Shown here: one piece after another, positions 1 through 6,539 of the stretch | How positions within the stretch are numbered: position 1 is the first letter of the stretch | How the letters are laid out: every line of letters starts with the position of its first letter | From: Collinsella sp. | GTDB lineage: Bacteria > Actinomycetota > Coriobacteriia > Coriobacteriales > Coriobacteriaceae | Assembly (NCBI GenBank): GCA_014871545.1 | Contig: WGSR01000010.1 | Location: 1 to 17,491, forward strand | Direction: 5' to 3' | DNA length: 17,491 bases | The notes under the pieces: model-generated | Databases searched by the model: none | Told to the model about the DNA's origin: nothing | What the model saw: the letters and a program-made list of their open reading frames with translations, nothing else | Made by a program: the position numbers and the translations under genes

Positions 1-736
1 AGGTCTCAAAACCGTTCTTGTCGATCCAGGGGATGAGCGAGGCGTCGTCCTCGCGCACGATGTGACCCTTGACCATAACGTGGACGCGGTCGACATCCAG
101 GTGCTCCAGGATGCGCGTGTTGTGCGTGATGATGAGCATGGAGCCGTCGCAGCTCTTGCGGTAGGCGTCCATGCCATGGCTGACGGTGGACAGGGCGTCG
201 ACGTCCAGGCCTGAGTCGGTCTCGTCCAGGATGGCGAGCTTGGGCTGCAGCAGCAGGAGCTGGAGCATCTCGACCTTCTTTTTCTCGCCGCCCGAGAAAC
301 CTACGCCCAGCTCGCGGTTGAGGTAGGCGGTATCCATGTTGAGCTCGGCCGCGAGCTCCTTGACGCGACGGCGGAATTCCTTGCCCTTCATCTCCAGGCC
401 GGGGCGGTCGGCGATGCTGGCGCGCAAAAAGCTCGACAGTGGCACGCCGGGGATCTCGACCGGGGCCTGGAAGCTCAGGAACAGGCCGGCGCGCGAGCGC
501 TTGTCGGTGGTGAGCTCGGTGATGTCCTGGCCGTCAAAGACGATGCGGCCGTCGTTGACCGTGTAAACGGGGTCGCCCATGACCAGGTGGCCGAGGGTGG
601 ACTTGCCGGCGCCGTTGGGTCCCATCAGCACGTGGGTCTCGCCGGCGGCGACGTTAAGGTTGACGTTGTGGAGGATGGTCTTCTCGTCCACGGAGGCGGT
701 CAGACCTTCGATGGAAAGCAGTGGATTTGCGCTCAT
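1..736 (-). CDS. sufC: Fe-S cluster assembly ATPase SufC (3' end cut by window)
   Basis: ABC-type ATPase of the SUF iron-sulfur cluster assembly system. In known systems SufC binds SufB/SufD in the cytoplasm and powers cluster building on that scaffold. Translation of the minus strand from ATG at 736 gives 245 codons. They include Walker A GPNGAGKST (residues 39-47), the Q-loop region LFLSFQAPVEIPGVP, the ABC signature FSGGEKKKVEMLQ and Walker B LAILDETDSGLD followed by the H-loop LIITHNTRIL. The LSFQ.P.EIPGV and ETDSGLD stretches are typical of SufC rather than of transport ATPases. SufC is normally about 250 residues, so only a few C-terminal residues are missing. A GAGAGGG Shine-Dalgarno lies about 7 bases before the start (plus-strand 742-748). 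sufB and sufD probably follow beyond the left edge. The gene diverges from an Rrf2 regulator, which suggests Fe-S-responsive control. Confidence 0.95.
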   Translation of the reverse strand, partial: MSANPLLSIEGLTASVDEKTILHNVNLNVAAGETHVLMGPNGAGKSTLGHLVMGDPVYTVNDGRIVFDGQDITELTTDKRSRAGLFLSFQAPVEIPGVPLSSFLRASIADRPGLEMKGKEFRRRVKELAAELNMDTAYLNRELGVGFSGGEKKKVEMLQLLLLQPKLAILDETDSGLDVDALSTVSHGMDAYRKSCDGSMLIITHNTRILEHLDVDRVHVMVKGHIVREDDASLIPWIDKNGFET

Positions 737-865
737 GCTGTCCCTCTCTGTATATGGTGTACTCATAGGTGTACTAAACCCTAGGAATCTTCTCGGAATA
801 AAGTTACTATGGGTTCGGCGTTAGTCAAGGGAAAACCCGACTAATCCACTCGACTTTTTAGATGT

Positions 866-935
866 GGGACATAATAATCAGGTTTGTTTGCCCCGCGTGC
901 ATAGGATTTGGGACTAACAAGCCTGATTTTGTCCC
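866..935. promoter_or_regulatory. Long inverted repeat in sufC/rrf2 divergent control region
   Basis: The left arm (866-886, GGGACA then AATCAGGTTTG) is matched on the opposite strand by the right arm (918-935, CAAGCCTGATTTTGTCCC), apart from a 3-base insertion and one mismatch. A third GGGAC copy sits at 910-914, so the arm heads occur at 866, 910 and, inverted, at 931. A candidate rrf2 promoter (TCGACT 850-855, 16 bases, TAATAA 872-877) overlaps the left arm, and the right arm lies 21 bases before the rrf2 ATG. An operator for the adjacent Rrf2 protein acting on itself and on sufC is the simplest reading. It is an inference. An RNA hairpin in the leader is the alternative. Confidence 0.5.
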
Positions 936-956
936 AGGAACAACGGGAGGGTAGGT

Positions 957-1388
957 ATGCTCATTTCTTCCAAGGGCCGCTATGCCCTCCGGCTGATGAT
1001 CTATATCGCGGCGCTCGGTGACGCCGAGGGCAAGATTGCTCTGCGCGAGGTTGCCGACCGCGAGCATATCTCGCAAAAGTATTTGGAGCAGCTGGTTCGT
1101 CCGCTCATGAAGGCGGGCCTGCTTAAAAGCGTGCGCGGCAAGGGCGGCGGCTACATGATGGCCAAGGACCCGGCCGAGGTTCGTGCCGGCGACATCCTGC
1201 GCGCCGTCGAGGGCAGCACGGCTCCAGTGGCGTGCGACGGCATCGATAACAGCTGCGCCCGCAGTGATTTGTGCTCGACCGTCAAGTTCTGGCGCGGTCT
1301 GGATGACGTGATCGAAAAGTACGTCGACGGCGTGACGTTGGCCGACCTGGCCGCCGTCCCCGAGATCAACTTCGACATCAAATTGTAG
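957..1388 (+). CDS. Rrf2 family Fe-S-type transcriptional regulator (IscR/SufR-like)
   Basis: A 143-residue cytoplasmic DNA-binding regulator. The N-terminus MLISSKGRYALRLMIYIA and the winged helix-turn-helix (REVADREHISQKYLEQLVRPL, then the wing VRGKGGGYMMAK, residues about 31-70) are standard Rrf2 family signatures. Three cysteines, C93, C100 and C106 (spacing C-x6-C-x5-C), match the cluster-binding cysteines of IscR-type members, which sense Fe-S status through a [2Fe-2S] cluster. Length is normal for the family. The start is supported by GGGAGG (945-950) 6 bases upstream. It is transcribed away from sufC across a 220-bp control region with a long inverted repeat, so it probably controls the suf genes and itself. 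Whether it activates or represses cannot be read from the sequence. No obvious terminator follows. Confidence 0.93.
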   Translation: MLISSKGRYALRLMIYIAALGDAEGKIALREVADREHISQKYLEQLVRPLMKAGLLKSVRGKGGGYMMAKDPAEVRAGDILRAVEGSTAPVACDGIDNSCARSDLCSTVKFWRGLDDVIEKYVDGVTLADLAAVPEINFDIKL

Positions 1389-1441
1389 GTTGAGCGCAAT
1401 TCCTAAAGATTTCGCGGAGGGTTGTTGCCGTTTACCGAGGG

Positions 1442-1457
1442 GTTGTTGTGCAACAAC
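1442..1457. promoter_or_regulatory. Palindrome GTTGTTG-TG-CAACAAC upstream of surface-protein gene
   Basis: Seven-base perfect inverted arms around a TG centre, in the 139-bp gap between the Rrf2 gene and the sortase-anchored protein gene. Its 12-base core TTGTTGTGCAAC recurs exactly at 3393-3404 on the far side of that gene. GGTTGTTG also occurs just upstream at 1430-1437. It could be a regulator site. No clear -35/-10 pair was recognised in this gap. Confidence 0.3.
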
Positions 1458-1527
1458 GGGCGAGCTGCAATACTTATTTCTATCTTTGCAAACTGCACTT
1501 TAACTATACCAATGCAGGGAGGATCTT

Positions 1528-3327
1528 ATGCAGCCCAAGCATTCTGCTATTGTCGCGGGCCTGACGCTGGCGCTTTCGTTTGGCGCCGTTTCCGCGCCGG
1601 CACCCGCCGCTGCCGAGGAGCCCACGCCGGGCGTTGCCTCGGATGCCACCGATATCGACAAAGGTCTCTACACCCAGCAGTCTTTCTCGGGCGTGCTGAG
1701 GTCGGTCCAGGGCGTTTCGTTTGTCAACGTGACTCCCGAGATGAAGTACTTTACCAAGTACGAGAGCCATGGTAATTACAACCAGGGCTTTTCGTATGGC
1801 GACGGTTATAACGCGCTGGGCTATTACCAGTTCGACCGTCGTTGGTCGCTCATCCCGTTTATGAAGCAGGCCTACAACTACAACCCCGAAAAATACTGCA
1901 TGCTCAAGGATGCGATTGATCGCGGCAGCGAGATTTCCAACACGAGCAATGCCATGTACGAGAACGGTCAGCTCACCGAGTTGGGCCATATCGCTCAGGA
2001 TGCCTTTCAAGGTGCGTACAACACCGATCCTGTTGAGTTCTCAGCACTTCAAGATGCCTATGCGTACAACTCGTACTATGCGGTGACCGAGGCGTGGCTC
2101 AAGAGCGGCCTGGCCATTGATATTTCGGGCCGCGCCGATTGCGTCAAGGGCATGGTGTGGAGCATCACCAACATGTGCGGTACCGGTGGCTGCAGAGACT
2201 TCTTCCGCTGGGCGAATCTTTCCAACGATATGTCCGACCGCGAGTTTGTGACGGCGCTCTCCAACAGCGTGGTCAATAACGTGGCGACCAAGTATTCGAG
2301 CCAGCCCCAGTATCATGAGGGCTGGAAGAACCGCTACCGCAACGAGCTAAAGGACTGCTTGGTTTATATCGCTGAGGACGAGGCAGCCGCTGCGACGCCC
2401 GTGCAGCCCGAGCTTACGCCGGCGCCCTCGCCGACACCTGATTCGAATGACGACTCGAGTGACGATGCCAACGATGACAGGATGGATGCGCCCTCGACCG
2501 ATGCTGACGGTAATGGCTCTGCTGGTGGCACTACCAACGACGGCTCTACCTCGAACGGCTCCGATTCGAACGGCTCTGCTGCGGGCGATTCGTCTTCAAG
2601 CTCTGCCGGCAATACGGACAGCGACGCTTCTGGTTCGACCGACGCTGGCACCTCTAACTCATCCACCGGCTCGAGCGATTCGTCCGTTGACACCGGCTCT
2701 AACAACGGCTCCGGCTCTGACGCAACCCCTGATTCCGACGCTTCCAAGGACGACTCGAATAAGGCGCCGGACGCTCCCGTTGCTTCGCCGGACAAGAAGC
2801 CTTCTTTCTCCGTGCAGCTTGGTTCTACGCTGGGCTCTTCGCTGATGGCTGGCGTCAATAACGGCTCGGCCCAGAACAAGGACAACTCTGATCAGGCTTC
2901 CACGGAAAAGACCGAAGCCGCAAAGGGCGACTCCAAGGACAAGGCTTCCGAGAAGACCGAATCCGATAAGGGTTCTAGCTCTGAGGAGAAGGACGACAAA
3001 TCCGCTCAGAAGAAGGACAAGAGCAAAACCGAGGGCGAAAAGAAAAAGACCGAGGACGAAAAGAAACAGTCCGAAGACGACGACAAGAGCGGTGCTGACA
3101 ACCAGAATCAGGAGCAAAATGACTCCAAAACGGCGACCACCACGACCACGACGACTACAACGACCAAGTCATCTGGCGGTAACATGCCCAAGACGGGCGA
3201 CCTTATCGTTATGGCGAGCCTTGCCAGTGCAAGCTTGGCCACACTGGGCGCTACGTCTATCGTAAGTGGTAAGCATAAGCTCGATCAGCAGAAGAGGGCT
3301 TCTGGGGAGGATGGCTCGGAGGAGTAA
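1528..3327 (+). CDS. Sortase-anchored surface protein with lysozyme-like N-terminal domain
   Basis: A 599-residue exported protein. The signal peptide covers residues 1-29, with probable cleavage after AAA29. Residues about 65-285 form a globular domain with a lysozyme-like look: KYESHGNY...FSYGDGYNALGYYQFDRR. E79 sits where a catalytic glutamate would be, followed by a SYG...GYYQF stretch like that of chitosanase/lysozyme-type domains. Residues about 290-550 are a low-complexity linker, first Ser/Asp/Gly/Asn-rich, then Lys/Glu/Asp-rich, ending in a threonine run. The C-terminus has a sorting signal MPKTG (553-557), a hydrophobic segment and a charged tail, so sortase should link it covalently to peptidoglycan, with Met replacing the Leu of LPXTG. 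GGGAGG (1517-1522) lies 5 bases before the ATG. It appears monocistronic, with a strong terminator after it. Muralytic activity is an inference; the domain could be non-catalytic or bind glycans. Confidence 0.85.
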   Translation: MQPKHSAIVAGLTLALSFGAVSAPAPAAAEEPTPGVASDATDIDKGLYTQQSFSGVLRSVQGVSFVNVTPEMKYFTKYESHGNYNQGFSYGDGYNALGYYQFDRRWSLIPFMKQAYNYNPEKYCMLKDAIDRGSEISNTSNAMYENGQLTELGHIAQDAFQGAYNTDPVEFSALQDAYAYNSYYAVTEAWLKSGLAIDISGRADCVKGMVWSITNMCGTGGCRDFFRWANLSNDMSDREFVTALSNSVVNNVATKYSSQPQYHEGWKNRYRNELKDCLVYIAEDEAAAATPVQPELTPAPSPTPDSNDDSSDDANDDRMDAPSTDADGNGSAGGTTNDGSTSNGSDSNGSAAGDSSSSSAGNTDSDASGSTDAGTSNSSTGSSDSSVDTGSNNGSGSDATPDSDASKDDSNKAPDAPVASPDKKPSFSVQLGSTLGSSLMAGVNNGSAQNKDNSDQASTEKTEAAKGDSKDKASEKTESDKGSSSEEKDDKSAQKKDKSKTEGEKKKTEDEKKQSEDDDKSGADNQNQEQNDSKTATTTTTTTTTTKSSGGNMPKTGDLIVMASLASASLATLGATSIVSGKHKLDQQKRASGEDGSEE

Positions 3328-3358
3328 TCTTCCAGATCGTTTTCTATAAGAGTTAAGG

Positions 3359-3395
3359 ACGGGGTTCGATGTGCCTGCATCGGACCCCGTTTTTG
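3359..3395 (+). terminator. Rho-independent terminator of the surface-protein gene
   Basis: Thirteen-base-pair stem (3359-3371 with 3378-3390, one G-T wobble), loop TGCCTG, then a T tract at 3390-3394. It lies 31 bases after the stop codon of the surface-protein gene. Confidence 0.9.
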
Positions 3396-3404
3396 TTGTG
3401 CAAC
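3393..3404. repeat. Second copy of TTGTTGTGCAAC
   Basis: Exact 12-base match to 1443-1454, with a shorter inverted core (GTTGTGCAAC). It overlaps the T tract of the preceding terminator and lies about 65 bases before the candidate promoter of the next gene. It may be a regulator site or chance. Confidence 0.3.
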
Positions 3405-3467
3405 GATTTGTTATGCCCCCTCATGCCCCATGTTGCTACCGTTGCCCGAAACGTTTGCATGTCGATA

Positions 3468-3495
3468 TTGTTTCGCTTTATCCGCTCGTTACAAT
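3468..3495 (+). promoter_or_regulatory. Candidate sigma-70-type promoter of the AAA-ATPase-like gene
   Basis: TTGTTT (3468-3473), 16-base spacer, TACAAT (3490-3495). Transcription would start near 3502, 27 bases before the GTG at 3529 and downstream of the in-frame ATG at 3430, so it also supports the later start. Confidence 0.55.
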
Positions 3496-3528
3496 GGGCA
3501 TCGTGCTGCGTTAGAGGGAGAGTTTACG

Positions 3529-5325
3529 GTGTTTGAACAGGCGAATTATGGTGTTGCTCATGCGTTTGGCGCACGGCTGCTCAATCATGTGGATAACGCA
3601 GCTCTACCGGTTGATGTACACGACTTTTCCGATGCAATCAATCGGTGTTTACTTGTCGATAAGACTATGTTTATTGCCGATATATTGGACAGCGAAGCAC
3701 CTGTTGCACTTTGCTGTCGGCCCAAGGGTTTTGGCAAGAGCATGAATCTATCGATGCTCAAATGCTATTTGGAACGACTTGATCACCGGCGGCCAGATCG
3801 AAGTCCGTTCGTCGGCACTCAGATTTGGCAGGCGGGCAGTGGTCGCTATCGGGATGAGTATGCTTGCTATCCGGTGATATCGCTGGACTTTTCTGGCGCT
3901 GCGAGGCGTGGCCCCGCTGTTGCCGGCGTCGTGCGCGATGCCCTTTCGGGCGAGTGCGCTCGCTTGTTGGCTCTCTTGGAGGCTCCGGATTTAGCTCGAG
4001 ATAAGGTGCGTCACATCGAACGTGTCGCGCGTGGCGTGGCGAGCGCGGACGAGGTTGACTCGGTGCTCACTGTGCTTATAGAGCTGCTGGAGATTGCCTG
4101 CGATGAGCAGGTTGTATTGCTCGTTGATGGGTACGATGCGGCGTGGTCTCGCCATGCGAGCGCGAGGGACGCTTCCGACGCCGATCCGGCAGAACTACTT
4201 GACCGTGTGCTGTTTGACGCCATTGCTGCCGCGGGCCATTCGCTACGCTTTGCTTGTCTGATGGGGGAGCGTCCCAGTCCTGCCGAAGCGGCGCTTTCTT
4301 CGCGCGGCTGCTCGTATTGTCTGACGACGCCGCTGTCGGCGTGGTGTGACCGTTGGTTCGGTTTTTCGGATGCCGAGGTCGAGGCTCTTTTGAATCATGC
4401 TGGGCGCGAGGAATACCTGAATGATGCGCGTGAATGGCTCGAGGGGTATCGGTTTGGCAGGGCCTATTGCTCGAGTCCAGAGCGTGTGATCGGTTTTCTG
4501 GGCCGAGGCTGCACGGCGCCTGTGCGTGCCGATCTGTATGGATATGCCGATTGCCTGAGTAGGGTAGTTGCCGGGTGGAATCTCGACCGCCTTTCGGTCT
4601 TGTTTGATTTGCTCGAGGCCCATGGGTGCGCTGAGGCCCCGCTTTGTTTGGGCACTGCAGAGCCAGATGTCTCGCCTGACGATGGCATGTGGACAGCGCT
4701 GTATCTGTCCGGTTTTCTCACGACGGATATGACTGAGGAGCCAGAGCATGGCGATCGCTTCCGTGCCTTGCGGTTGCCCAATAACGAGCTTCGCCAGGCC
4801 TTGCGTCTAGTGATTATTGAGTGGTTTGAGTGCGCTGCAGAAGACATTCGAGACGTCGATGCGTTTCGCGACGGGCTGTGCCATGGGAACGAGGATACCG
4901 TGAGGCGGGCGCTAAGCCGCATCTTGGGAGATGCGGGAATCGGTGCGACCGACCCAGATACACCGCTGCCATATCACCTACTCTTGCAAGGACTCTGCTT
5001 TGGATTGCCGGGCTATGCCAATCCTGCTTCGAGGCGAAAGTGTGGCGCGGATCGCTGGGACATCCAGGTTTTTCCTACGGGCGCCGCGTTCGACATAGCC
5101 GATACGATCGGTATGCTCGATGAACGTCCGCTGATAACGATCAACATGATGTATGACCCCGGTGTGGATGCGCTGGGCCTGGAATTGCTGGCCGTGCAGG
5201 CGCTGCTCGACATAGAGCGCGACGGCATCGACGAAATCCGTGTGCCGCGACCCGGCGTTGGCCGCATGCGCTGGGGGTTTGGGTTTGATGGACAGCATGT
5301 GGCTACGGTGTACCAGCGGCTTTAA
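3529..5325 (+). CDS. AAA-ATPase-like / PD-(D/E)XK-type protein with degenerate key residues
   Basis: A 598-residue protein of the AAA-ATPase-like (PF09820) plus PDDEXK_9-type (PF08011) architecture. The N-terminus has the family pattern F.DAI...LLVDKTMFIADIL followed by the P-loop variant RPKGFGKSMNLSML (residues 64-77). The Walker B strand reads VLLVDGYD (D200, G201), whereas the family usually has IDEYD, so the catalytic glutamate position is glycine. The C-terminal region about 505-598 resembles the nuclease-like domain: GADRWDIQVFP, a strand LITINMM where E-x-K would be expected, then a LAVQALLDI helix and a final GFGFDGQHVATV strand. Start choice: GTG 3529 has GAGGGAG 8 bases upstream and lies after a good promoter. 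An in-frame ATG at 3430 would add 33 residues but lies upstream of that promoter. The biological role of the family is poorly known. It converges on the next gene with only 24 bases between stops. Confidence 0.8.
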   Translation: MFEQANYGVAHAFGARLLNHVDNAALPVDVHDFSDAINRCLLVDKTMFIADILDSEAPVALCCRPKGFGKSMNLSMLKCYLERLDHRRPDRSPFVGTQIWQAGSGRYRDEYACYPVISLDFSGAARRGPAVAGVVRDALSGECARLLALLEAPDLARDKVRHIERVARGVASADEVDSVLTVLIELLEIACDEQVVLLVDGYDAAWSRHASARDASDADPAELLDRVLFDAIAAAGHSLRFACLMGERPSPAEAALSSRGCSYCLTTPLSAWCDRWFGFSDAEVEALLNHAGREEYLNDAREWLEGYRFGRAYCSSPERVIGFLGRGCTAPVRADLYGYADCLSRVVAGWNLDRLSVLFDLLEAHGCAEAPLCLGTAEPDVSPDDGMWTALYLSGFLTTDMTEEPEHGDRFRALRLPNNELRQALRLVIIEWFECAAEDIRDVDAFRDGLCHGNEDTVRRALSRILGDAGIGATDPDTPLPYHLLLQGLCFGLPGYANPASRRKCGADRWDIQVFPTGAAFDIADTIGMLDERPLITINMMYDPGVDALGLELLAVQALLDIERDGIDEIRVPRPGVGRMRWGFGFDGQHVATVYQRL

Positions 5326-5349
5326 GCGCTGAGGTGTTTCCGGCTTCCG

Positions 5350-6369
5350 TTACTCGGTGTCCTTCATGGGCGGCATGGGCTTCCAGTTGGGATCCTTGAT
5401 GATCTTGCGGGCGTCCTTCATGCCTCGGCGCAGCGCCGGAATGCCGGTCTTAAAGCACTTATCGACCGCAGCCAGGCGAATGAACTCCTTGCAGAAGGTC
5501 GCGGCATTGCCCAGGCGGAACAGCACGGGGTGATAGTCGCCGTAAATCTGCATGTAACGGGCCAGATAACCGCGGTTGCGCATGATGTAGTAGCGGTTGG
5601 TGTCGCTCGTAGAGTTGAGCTGGCGCTTGCCGGCGATGTCCCAGTTAGAGACGGCGCGGGCGCGCTTGAGCACCACGTCGGCAACAACGGCGGCGGGGAA
5701 GTGCTGGCTGGCCACGTAGCCATAGCAGGCATCGTCGCCGTAGATGAAGAATCGCGCATCGGGCAGGCCGATCTTGTCGACCACGCGGCGCGAGAACATG
5801 CCGCCCTCAAAGCACAACTGGTTCATGGTGCGATAGCCCTCGGGGCCCAAGTCCCACTTGGCGACGGGGTTGGGAATGCCGAGCGAAAGGATGAGCTGGT
5901 ACTGCCAAAAGAAGGCGCCGCCGTCAAAGTCCAGGCGCGAACCCTGGATGACGTCGTAGCGGTCGGTCCACTTGGCCAAGCGCTCGATGCCTTCGGGGAT
6001 GACGAGCACGTCGTCGTCCATGACCCAGAACCACTGGGCCCCCAAGTCGTAGGCGCATTTAGTGCCGGCGGAGAAGCCGCCCGCACCGCCGCCGTTTTCG
6101 AGCTGCGGGGCATAGATGATACGGTCGGTGCCGCCCTGCGCGTCGGGCTGCTCGGTGTCGATTCCCCACAGGTTGGCCAGGCGCTCGTTGAATGCGGTGC
6201 ACATGGCCTCGGTCTCGCGCGAATTCTCGTTATCGACAATCACGATGCGCCAGGGCGTTGCCGTGAGCTCGGTCATGGAGTCGAACAAGTTGGCCAGGAG
6301 TTCTTGACGCTTGTACGTAACGACGACGATGGCGAGCTTATCGATGGGAGCGGGAAGGGTTGAAGGCAT
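5350..6369 (-). CDS. Family 2 glycosyltransferase, GlfT1-like (galactofuranosyltransferase family)
   Basis: A 339-residue GT-A fold glycosyltransferase. The N-terminal strand is KLAIVVVTYKRQELL (residues 11-25), then IVIVDNENS. The stretch ENGGGAGGFSAGTKCAYDLGAQ just before the metal-binding FWVMDDDVLV (D118-D120) is characteristic of the GlfT1-like group. Those enzymes put galactofuranose on a lipid-linked rhamnosyl-GlcNAc acceptor at the inner membrane face in mycobacteria. A later IYGDDACYGY may hold the catalytic-base region. Donor and acceptor in this organism are not known. Start choice: ATG 6369 begins a normal GT-A N-terminus and has GAAAGGA 11 bases upstream. An in-frame ATG at 6504 would add 45 residues without family similarity. 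It lies downstream of the acyltransferase gene on the same strand, 170 bases away, with its own candidate promoter between them. Confidence 0.85.
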   Translation of the reverse strand: MPSTLPAPIDKLAIVVVTYKRQELLANLFDSMTELTATPWRIVIVDNENSRETEAMCTAFNERLANLWGIDTEQPDAQGGTDRIIYAPQLENGGGAGGFSAGTKCAYDLGAQWFWVMDDDVLVIPEGIERLAKWTDRYDVIQGSRLDFDGGAFFWQYQLILSLGIPNPVAKWDLGPEGYRTMNQLCFEGGMFSRRVVDKIGLPDARFFIYGDDACYGYVASQHFPAAVVADVVLKRARAVSNWDIAGKRQLNSTSDTNRYYIMRNRGYLARYMQIYGDYHPVLFRLGNAATFCKEFIRLAAVDKCFKTGIPALRRGMKDARKIIKDPNWKPMPPMKDTE

Positions 6370-6444
6370 GGGGCAATATATCCTTTCACGCGCGGCGGGC
6401 GAGTGCAGCGCGGAAGCTATCGAATACGTCCTTGGGACTGTCCT

Positions 6445-6475
6445 ATTGTAAAGGCTCGGCGCACCTTGACGGCAA
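6445..6475 (-). promoter_or_regulatory. Candidate promoter for the GlfT1-like gene
   Basis: On the minus strand TTGCCG (6475-6470) and TACAAT (6450-6445) are separated by 19 bases. The -10 is good, the -35 and spacing are weak. It lies about 75 bases before the chosen start and inside the longer alternative reading frame, which favours the shorter protein. Confidence 0.35.
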
Positions 6476-6539
6476 GCTTTGAATAAAACGCAGGAACCTG
6501 CCACGGCTGTAGCGGCTTTAGGGTCTGACGGCAGCGTGT

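Noticed and set aside
2364..3117. Antisense frames (173 and 152 codons) across the surface-protein linker
   Set aside because: Their Ser/Glu/Pro and Leu/Val composition is produced by the repetitive Ser/Asp/Lys codons on the other strand.
3529..5325. The AAA-ATPase-like gene as part of a new phage-defence system
   Set aside because: No partner gene is present. It is flanked by a terminator and a convergent unrelated gene, and the catalytic residues look lost. A defence role has no support here.
5530..6363. Plus-strand frame of 277 codons opposite the GlfT1-like gene
   Set aside because: It is the mirror of the GlfT1-like coding sequence, with low-complexity Val/Ala/Gly/Asp composition and no ribosome site.
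6370..6504. 45-residue N-terminal extension of the GlfT1-like protein
   Set aside because: It has no family similarity, it contains the candidate promoter, and a better start with a ribosome site is present at 6369.
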